Source: Streptosporangium roseum DSM 43021
GTDB lineage: Bacteria; Actinomycetota; Actinomycetes; Streptosporangiales; Streptosporangiaceae
Length of the DNA stretch: 64,000 nt
Direction: 5' to 3'
Assembly: GCF_000024865.1 (NCBI RefSeq)
Contig: NC_013595.1
Span: 2,914,001-2,978,000, forward strand
This document shows, piece after piece, positions 58,716 to 64,000 of the stretch. Every line of letters starts with the position of its first letter. Within the stretch, counting starts at the first letter, position 1. The notes under the pieces were generated by a model. It had not been told where the DNA came from, did not search any database, and was given only the letters and a program-made list of their open reading frames with translations. The position numbers and the translations under genes were made by a program.

Positions 58716-61040
58716 TCACTTCTTCCAGAACGGGCGACGCCCCCCGGACCGGCTCAGTGCCTCCAGCCCCTCGACGGCCCGGCGCCACAGCGCGTCCACG
58801 TCGCCACTCGTCTGCAGGTCCCTGGCCAGGGCCTCAAGCTCCGCGTGACCGCCCAGGTAGACGGCCAGGGCCGCGAGCCGGCTGCCCAGGTCCTGAAGGT
58901 GGCGCAGCCGGTCGGCGGGGCCGAGGGACTCGGCGGCGCGCAGCCGCCTCAGCTCCTCGGTGAGCTCGGCCCGGGGCAGCTCCCTCGGCGGTACGGCCGC
59001 CGCCGGCGCGGGGCGGGGCGACATCATCGCGCCACGCGGGGCGAGGCTGTCGGCCGCCATCTCCCTCGGCGCGCCGCCCATCCCGCTGGCCGCGAACTTC
59101 GGCGCCGCGCCGGGGGCCGCGAGCCCCGGGGGGGCCATGGGCGCGCCCGCCGGCGGCTGGGCCATCGCGGACAGCATCATCATCGGCGCCGCCGCGACCG
59201 GGCTCTCCCAGCCGCCGGGCAGCTCCACCGGCTGGATGACGTGATGTCCCGGCCCGCCCTCGGCGACCACCCTGCTGTCGATCGCGACGAACGCGGTGAA
59301 CCGGCAGAGCACGCCGTACCTGAGCGAGACGCCGACGATCTCCTCCTCCAGCGAGTGGTCACCGGCGGCGTAGCGGTCCTCCAGGGCGCGCAGCCGGGCC
59401 CGCGCCCAGATCGGGCGCATCGCGCGGCCGTCCACGCGCGCCCCGGCGACCCGCCGCTCCCACGGCTGCCCGGTGGAGTCCAGGCCGTGTACGGCCAGCG
59501 CCCCGCCGGAGGCCCCCCGGTACCGTCCCAGGACGGTGAGCGGCACGCCCGCGTAGATCGAGCCGAGATGGCTGACCGTGCCGGGGACCAGGTCGAGCCC
59601 GTCGGCCTTGAGGGACAGGTCGGTGACCAGGGGGGCGCCGATCCTGCGGTGGATGTGCTCCATCGCCTCGTCCAGGCGGTCCTCCGACTCCACCAGCTCG
59701 CACCGGCCCGAGCCCAGGCCGGCCAGCCTGCCGAGGAACCCGGCGTTGACCGCCCGGTCGATGCCGACCGTGTGCACCCGCACCCCGGCCAGCCGGGCGC
59801 CGATCCGCTCCAGGATCTGGTCCTCGTTGCCGACCTGCCCGTCGGTGACGAGCACCAGGACCCGGTCCCTGCCGGACTCGGAGAGCAGCGCGACGGCCTG
59901 CTCCAGCGGGGCCAGCATCTCGGTGCCGCCACGCGCCTCCAGCCGGGCCAGGTGCTCCACCGCCCGGTAGCGGTTGCGGTCGGACGCCTCGGAGAGCCCC
60001 TCGCCGAGCCCCTCGGGCTGTTCCACCACGCCGTCGAAGGAGAGCACCGCGAACCGGTCGCCTCCGGTGAGCGTGTCGACGATCCTCGCGGCGGCACGCC
60101 GGGCGGCGACCATCTTCCAGCCGGTCATGCTGCCCGAACGGTCCAGCACCAGCACGACGTCCTTGGCGTTGGCGGTGGCCGGCGCCGGGTCGGGGACGAC
60201 GGTCAGCGCGAACGTGCCCTCGTCGCCGTCGTCCGCGTCGGGGACCAGCGCCAGCGAGGTGGAGGCGTCGAAGGACAGGCGCAGGATGAAGTCGCGGTCC
60301 AGCCGCTCACCCGGCTGGAGGCGGACCGTGTCCCCCTCCTCCCGGACCACGTGCAGGCTGGAACGGACCTCGCGCAGCTCCAGCCCTGCCGGGTCGACGG
60401 CGACCGCGAGCGAGAGCCGTACCGGGTCGGGGAAGCCGGGCAGCAGCACCGGGGGAGTGATCCGGGAGGCGTCCGGGACCGCCTCGGTGTCCGGAGCCCA
60501 GCCGTCGCCGGCCTGCTCGCCGTCGAGCAGGGTGCCGGGGATGTAGCGGGGGGCGACGACCAGCGGGAAGCGGAAGGTCGCCGCGCCGTCCTCGTAGGGG
60601 AGCGGCTGGTTGAGCGTGAGGTGCACGGTGACCCGCTCGCCCGGCACGATGTTGCCGACCCTGATGGTGAAGACGTCGGGCCGGTCCTCCTCGGCGATCG
60701 CGGCCCGCCTGCCCTCGGCGAGCGCCCGGTCGTAGTCGGCCCTGGCCTGGCCGCGCTCCTTGAGGACCCCCTCGATGACCCGTCCGTCGGCCTCCATTTT
60801 GAAGGCGGTCACGGCGGCCCGGTCGGGCAGCGGGAAGACGTAGGTCGCCTCAAGCGCCACGTCGTGCGGGTTGCGGAAGCCCTGGACCACCTCCACCCCG
60901 GCGATCAGGCCGGACACGGCGGCGGTGACGTCCACGCTCTCCAGCGGCAGGTTGCCGCGCTCGGTGACGAGGGCTCCCAGCCCCGCGTCCGGGACCGGCT
61001 CGCACTCCTCCGGTCGTAGCGTTGCGATCGAGGTAATCAT
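58716..61040 (-). CDS. VIT and VWA domain protein
   Basis: A 774-residue protein. Residues about 1-130 form the VIT domain (vault/inter-alpha-trypsin type: LPLESVDVTAAVSGLIAGVEVVQGFRNPHDVALEATYVFPLP), and about 285-460 the von Willebrand A domain with a MIDAS motif VLVLDRSGSM and TDGQVGNED. A Pro/Ala-rich linker and a helical tail follow. No signal peptide is seen, so it is probably cytoplasmic or membrane-associated. ATG 61038-61040 overlaps the merR stop (ATGA), so expression is coupled. AAGGGAAG lies upstream. Confidence 0.9.
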   Translation of the reverse strand: MITSIATLRPEECEPVPDAGLGALVTERGNLPLESVDVTAAVSGLIAGVEVVQGFRNPHDVALEATYVFPLPDRAAVTAFKMEADGRVIEGVLKERGQARADYDRALAEGRRAAIAEEDRPDVFTIRVGNIVPGERVTVHLTLNQPLPYEDGAATFRFPLVVAPRYIPGTLLDGEQAGDGWAPDTEAVPDASRITPPVLLPGFPDPVRLSLAVAVDPAGLELREVRSSLHVVREEGDTVRLQPGERLDRDFILRLSFDASTSLALVPDADDGDEGTFALTVVPDPAPATANAKDVVLVLDRSGSMTGWKMVAARRAAARIVDTLTGGDRFAVLSFDGVVEQPEGLGEGLSEASDRNRYRAVEHLARLEARGGTEMLAPLEQAVALLSESGRDRVLVLVTDGQVGNEDQILERIGARLAGVRVHTVGIDRAVNAGFLGRLAGLGSGRCELVESEDRLDEAMEHIHRRIGAPLVTDLSLKADGLDLVPGTVSHLGSIYAGVPLTVLGRYRGASGGALAVHGLDSTGQPWERRVAGARVDGRAMRPIWARARLRALEDRYAAGDHSLEEEIVGVSLRYGVLCRFTAFVAIDSRVVAEGGPGHHVIQPVELPGGWESPVAAAPMMMLSAMAQPPAGAPMAPPGLAAPGAAPKFAASGMGGAPREMAADSLAPRGAMMSPRPAPAAAVPPRELPRAELTEELRRLRAAESLGPADRLRHLQDLGSRLAALAVYLGGHAELEALARDLQTSGDVDALWRRAVEGLEALSRSGGRRPFWKK

Positions 61041-61768
61041 GGCAGCTTCCCTTCCGGAGGGGCGAGGTCGTGGTGGCGCAGGACCGAGAGGAGCGCCTCG
61101 GAGGCGGCGGTGATCTCGGCGAGGTCGTCGGGTGCGGGGGCGCGGCCGCCGCCGTCGAGCAGCAGCGTCACGCCCGTCGCCAGCCGTACGCCGTGAACGA
61201 TCGCGGCGGGCGGTGGGTGGGGCGGCTCGTGGGGCGGCGGGGTGGCCGGCCGGGGGGCCGGTGATCGCGGTGCGGCCGGTCGGGAGGCGGCCGGTCGGGG
61301 CGCCGCCCGGCCGGGAGGGGCGGGCCGTGGGGCGGCCGGCGGCGGGGCGGGCTTCGGGGCGGCGGGGCCGGCCTCCGGTGTGGCGGAGGCCGGGGCGGGC
61401 GCGGCGGGCGGTTCGGCCCAGAAGCGCGGGCGTGCGGTCCTGGGGGCGGTTTTCTCGGCAGGGGGCTCCGGGAGGCGGGCGATGGACTCCAGGACCTGGT
61501 CGGTGGCGCCGGTCAGCTCGGCCTGGATCTCGGCGATGGTCCGGCCGTCGGCCTGGCGGCGCTTGACGGCGATGAGCTGGAGCAGGTGGCGCCTGCCGTA
61601 CATGGCGACGCGGCCGCGGCGGGCCGACGGGGGGTCCAGCAGGCCGATCGTGGCGTACCACCGGATGAGGCGCTCGTTGGGCACGTCCCTCACCCGCCCG
61701 TTGAGCTGGGCGGTGGGGGTCAGCGCCGCGGAGGCCCGCTCCGCCAGTTCACCGATGGTCCATTCCAT
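61037..61768 (-). CDS. MerR family regulator with Pro/Ala-rich linker
   Basis: A 243-residue regulator: a MerR helix-turn-helix (about 1-80) reading EWTIGELAERASAAL...VPNERLIRWYATIGLLDPPSARRGRVAMYGRRHLLQLIAVKRRQADG, an unusually long Pro/Ala/Arg linker of about 90 residues, and a C-terminal sensor-like part (GVRLATGVTLLLDGGGRAP). A 25-bp perfect palindrome lies upstream. It is translationally coupled to the VIT/VWA gene, which it probably regulates together with itself. Confidence 0.87.
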   Translation of the reverse strand: MEWTIGELAERASAALTPTAQLNGRVRDVPNERLIRWYATIGLLDPPSARRGRVAMYGRRHLLQLIAVKRRQADGRTIAEIQAELTGATDQVLESIARLPEPPAEKTAPRTARPRFWAEPPAAPAPASATPEAGPAAPKPAPPPAAPRPAPPGRAAPRPAASRPAAPRSPAPRPATPPPHEPPHPPPAAIVHGVRLATGVTLLLDGGGRAPAPDDLAEITAASEALLSVLRHHDLAPPEGKLP

Positions 61769-61778
61769 GTCTCGATAG

Positions 61779-61803
61779 TGACACTGTCACTGTGACAGTG
61801 TCA
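61779..61803. promoter_or_regulatory. 25-bp perfect palindrome upstream of merR
   Basis: TGACACTGTCAC (61779-61790), a central T, and the reverse complement at 61792-61803. It contains nested GTGACAGTGTCA half-sites and lies 11 bases before the merR start codon, the position of an autoregulatory MerR operator. Confidence 0.85.
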
Positions 61804-61881
61804 ACATAAGCGGCGCATAGCTGGGTAGGGACGTTTCAGTACAAATCGGAAACTGATGTCGAAACAGGGGGAGGACATCCC

Positions 61882-62349
61882 ATGTCCGCGATCACCAGTC
61901 CGCTCAAGCCCGAAGACAAGAAGGTCGTCTCCGTCGCCCTCCAGGGCGCGCTCGTCGACCTGCTCGACCTGTCGCTCCTGGGCAAGCAGGCCCACTGGAA
62001 CGTGATCGGCCACAACTTCCGCTCGCTGCACCTGCAGCTCGACAAGATCGTCTCAGCGGCCAGGAAGCACGCGGACACCGTCGCCGAGCGCGCGGTGGCC
62101 ATCGGATCCAACCCCGATGGCCGGGCCTCCACGCTCGCGAGCACGACAGAGGTGCCGCAGCTGGAGACGGGTTACATCAACGATGGCAAGGTCGTCGCCG
62201 CCATGACGGACATCCTCGGATCCATCATCCGCCGGATGCGCGAGCGCATCACCGCCACCGACGAGCCCGACCCGGTGACCCAGGACATCCTCATCGAGAT
62301 CACGCAGGACCTGGAGAAGCACCACTGGATGATCGAGGCCCAGCGCTAG
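61882..62349 (+). CDS. dps: Dps-type DNA-binding ferritin
   Basis: A 155-residue Dps protein: LLDLSLLGKQAHWNVIGHNFRSLHLQLDKIV is the ferroxidase-site signature (His and Asp/Glu), with the DNA- and iron-binding helices following. It stores iron and protects DNA under stress. ATG 61882 has GGGGGAGGA upstream. A strong terminator hairpin follows directly. Confidence 0.95.
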   Translation: MSAITSPLKPEDKKVVSVALQGALVDLLDLSLLGKQAHWNVIGHNFRSLHLQLDKIVSAARKHADTVAERAVAIGSNPDGRASTLASTTEVPQLETGYINDGKVVAAMTDILGSIIRRMRERITATDEPDPVTQDILIEITQDLEKHHWMIEAQR

Positions 62350-62366
62350 ATCGTCCCGGCGCCGGG

Positions 62367-62401
62367 AGGGCGCCCCGGACCCACGCGGTCCGGGGCGCCC
62401 T
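62367..62401 (+). terminator. Hairpin terminator after dps
   Basis: A perfect 15-bp stem (62367-62381, AGGGCGCCCCGGACC, with 62387-62401) closed by CACGC, 18 bases past the stop codon. Confidence 0.85.
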
Positions 62402-62585
62402 GCCGTTCCCGGGGGCTTACGCGGCATGCCCGGTGGTCGCGAGGGCAGGGAAGCGACACGAGCGGAACGAGGAGAAACGAGGAGAATCCTGCAACTGCCG
62501 GCTACGCGTGGCAGGGGCCTTCCTCCCGTAATCGCAAGTAGACCTCCGGCGCCACGGCGGGCCGGTGGGGATCGGTTTCCGGTGC

Positions 62586-64000
62586 TCAGAGGAGGTGGCG
62601 GGCGAGCCCGGCGATGGGGTGGGGGCAGGAGAGCAGGTCGCGCAGGGTGTCCAGGTGGGCGACGCCCGGGGTCTCCGGACCGGCCAGGCCCGCCTCGCGG
62701 ACGGTCCGCTCCCAGCCGCGGTCGTCGTCCGCGGCGCGTTCGAGCCGTTGCAGCACGCTCACCCCGTCGACCTCCTTGACCAGCGGCGACAGCAGGTGGG
62801 GCCAGTGGATGGTCAGCGCCGCGAGCTTGGCCACCTCGCCGTCGGAGGCGGGCGCCGCACCGGCGAGGGTGCGCCGGTAGACGAGGAAGGAGTAGAAGCG
62901 GAAGACGTTCACGTAGCGCTTGATCTCGCGGGGGTTGAAGAAGGTCATGACCGGGAGCACGAACTCGATCGCCCGGTAGGCGTTCTCGTCGCTGTAGAGG
63001 TCGTCGAAGACCCGGTCGGCCGCCTCACGCGTCGCCGAGGCCAGCCCGCCGATCGCGTCCAGGGCCTCGATGCCCAGGATCTCCTGCGCCTGCCTCGCCG
63101 CCTCGTCCAGGTCCGCGGCCGTCGGCCGCAGTGCCCAGATCGCGTCCTCCAGGCGGCTCACCAGCGCCGGATCCGGCGGTTCCACCGGCCGTGACCTGGG
63201 TACGGCGAGCGGCACGTCGACCGGCGCGCGCGACCCCGGCACGGCCTCGTCCTCGGCCCCGCGTGGTTCCGGCACGGCTCCCCGTGGTTCCGGCACGCTC
63301 CCGCGCGGCGGCGGCCCGCTCTCGCGCGCCTGCGCGCTGGCCTCACCTGACCGGAGCCCCGTCGCACGTGGCGGCCGGCCGTGCCGCCGGGGCGTGGCCC
63401 CGCCGGGCAGGCAGCACTCCACGGGCTCGCGGGGCCCGGCGATCCCGGGCATGCCCAGCAGCGCCCGCACGAAGCCGGGCAGCCGGTCGGCGTCGTCCAG
63501 CAGCGGCACGCTCAGCGGCAACTGCACGATCTTCTCCAGGAACCGCCAGCCCAGCCCGGAGCGCCCGTCGTCCGGCATCGTCCCCACCAGCTCCGGATAG
63601 GCGGCCTCCACGTGCGCGGCCACCACCTCCGGCTCCATGGCCAGCACGAACACGCAGTTGGGGAACTCCCCGGCGAGGAACAGGTTGATCGCCTCGATGA
63701 CCTGCGCCACCGTCCCCGGCGAGCACCGGTCCAGGTCGTCGACGAACACCACCAGCGGCCGTTCCTCGGTGGCGATCAGATCGAGCACCTGCCGCATGTC
63801 GGTCTGCACCAGGTGCAGGAAGCCGGTCCTGGAACCGTAGCCGGGGGTGGTCACGGCCTCGGCGGCGAGCCCCTCCGCCACACCGGGGGACAGCAGGTCG
63901 GGCTGGCGGACCAGCCCCTGGAAGGCCGTGTCCGCCGACTCCCGGAAGAACCTCGCGAGCCGTACGGCGCCCGCCGCGACCACGGCCACCGAACCGGCCG
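62586..64000 (-). CDS. KAP family P-loop NTPase (partial, 5' end outside the window)
   Basis: At least 467 residues are visible; the frame is open to the right edge. The Walker B part PLVVFVDDLDRCSPGTVAQVIEAINLFLAGEFPNCVFVLAMEPEVVAAHVE is typical of KAP NTPases; the P-loop must lie beyond the edge. Hydrophobic residues at the very start suggest the transmembrane insertion found in some KAP proteins. A 100-residue Arg/Pro/Glu-rich, low-complexity stretch splits the domain. KAP proteins include phage-exclusion factors such as PifA, but most are of unknown role. Confidence 0.8.
   Translation of the reverse strand, partial: AGSVAVVAAGAVRLARFFRESADTAFQGLVRQPDLLSPGVAEGLAAEAVTTPGYGSRTGFLHLVQTDMRQVLDLIATEERPLVVFVDDLDRCSPGTVAQVIEAINLFLAGEFPNCVFVLAMEPEVVAAHVEAAYPELVGTMPDDGRSGLGWRFLEKIVQLPLSVPLLDDADRLPGFVRALLGMPGIAGPREPVECCLPGGATPRRHGRPPRATGLRSGEASAQARESGPPPRGSVPEPRGAVPEPRGAEDEAVPGSRAPVDVPLAVPRSRPVEPPDPALVSRLEDAIWALRPTAADLDEAARQAQEILGIEALDAIGGLASATREAADRVFDDLYSDENAYRAIEFVLPVMTFFNPREIKRYVNVFRFYSFLVYRRTLAGAAPASDGEVAKLAALTIHWPHLLSPLVKEVDGVSVLQRLERAADDDRGWERTVREAGLAGPETPGVAHLDTLRDLLSCPHPIAGLARHLL

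Noticed and set aside
58845..61019. A 724-codon plus-strand open frame
   Set aside because: Antisense to the VIT/VWA gene; composition is that of a shadow frame.

Overview
The window is very GC-rich, uses many GTG and TTG starts, has strong GC bias at third codon positions, and carries actinobacterial hallmark genes: the qcrCAB/ctaE cytochrome branch, a PimB'-type phosphatidylinositol mannosyltransferase, a UvrC-like DEDD exonuclease fusion, and an SRPBCC/ArsA/ROK-glucokinase cluster. I infer an actinomycete chromosome, probably of the Streptosporangiales type. The genus is an inference from gene content; no database was searched.

Layout. 1-4.7 kb: end of the respiratory bc1/oxidase cluster (qcrA partial, qcrC, ctaE), a receiver-like protein, trpD, an orphan histidine kinase and a stand-alone Lrp-type ligand-binding domain. 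4.7-11 kb: exonuclease/GIY-YIG fusion, phosphotransferase, NYN ribonuclease-like protein, a secreted protein and an NlpC/P60 cell-wall hydrolase. 11-14.4 kb: a repeat-rich stretch with LemA, a small P-loop ATPase, a TetR regulator and the remnant of an RHS-repeat protein. 14.5-18.8 kb: a cyclic-di-AMP (ydaO/yuaA) riboswitch ahead of a second NlpC/P60 hydrolase that appears to start with CTG, two metallopeptidases and pimB. 19-29 kb: a conserved core of lipid and sugar genes (acyl-CoA synthetase, metallophosphoesterase, SRPBCC protein, ArsA-like ATPase, DUF5304-like protein, ROK glucokinase, EEP nuclease-like protein, lipase-like hydrolase, acylglycerol-phosphate acyltransferase). 29-33 kb: paired CrcB fluoride channels, a FUSC transporter and an ammonium transporter.

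33.6-40.4 kb is a urea-use operon: urea transporter, ureA, a CbiX/SirB-like protein with a His-rich tail, ureB with a long lysine/alanine/proline tail, ureC, ureF, ureG, ureD. No ureE is present; the His-tailed protein is a candidate nickel handler in its place. The divergent ammonium transporter fits a nitrogen-assimilation locus.

40.5-55.9 kb: a LacI regulator and an acetylxylan-esterase-type hydrolase flank an L-rhamnose mutarotase gene cut in two. Its first nine codons lie at 42936-42962 and the rest, frameshifted, at about 55653-55882. The 12.7 kb between is an accessory island made of integrase and Tn3-transposase fragments, a 29-bp inverted repeat that looks like two fused transposon ends, and small regulator/effector modules with clear operators: ArsR with SRPBCC, MFS and PPOX proteins; TetR with a TetX-like FAD monooxygenase and two tetO-like sites; MarR with a hydrolase; and TetR with a TIM-barrel protein.

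55.9-64 kb: homocysteine S-methyltransferase, a DUF885 peptidase-like protein, a MerR regulator translationally coupled to a VIT/VWA-domain protein with a 25-bp perfect palindrome upstream, a Dps ferritin, and a KAP-type P-loop NTPase running off the window.
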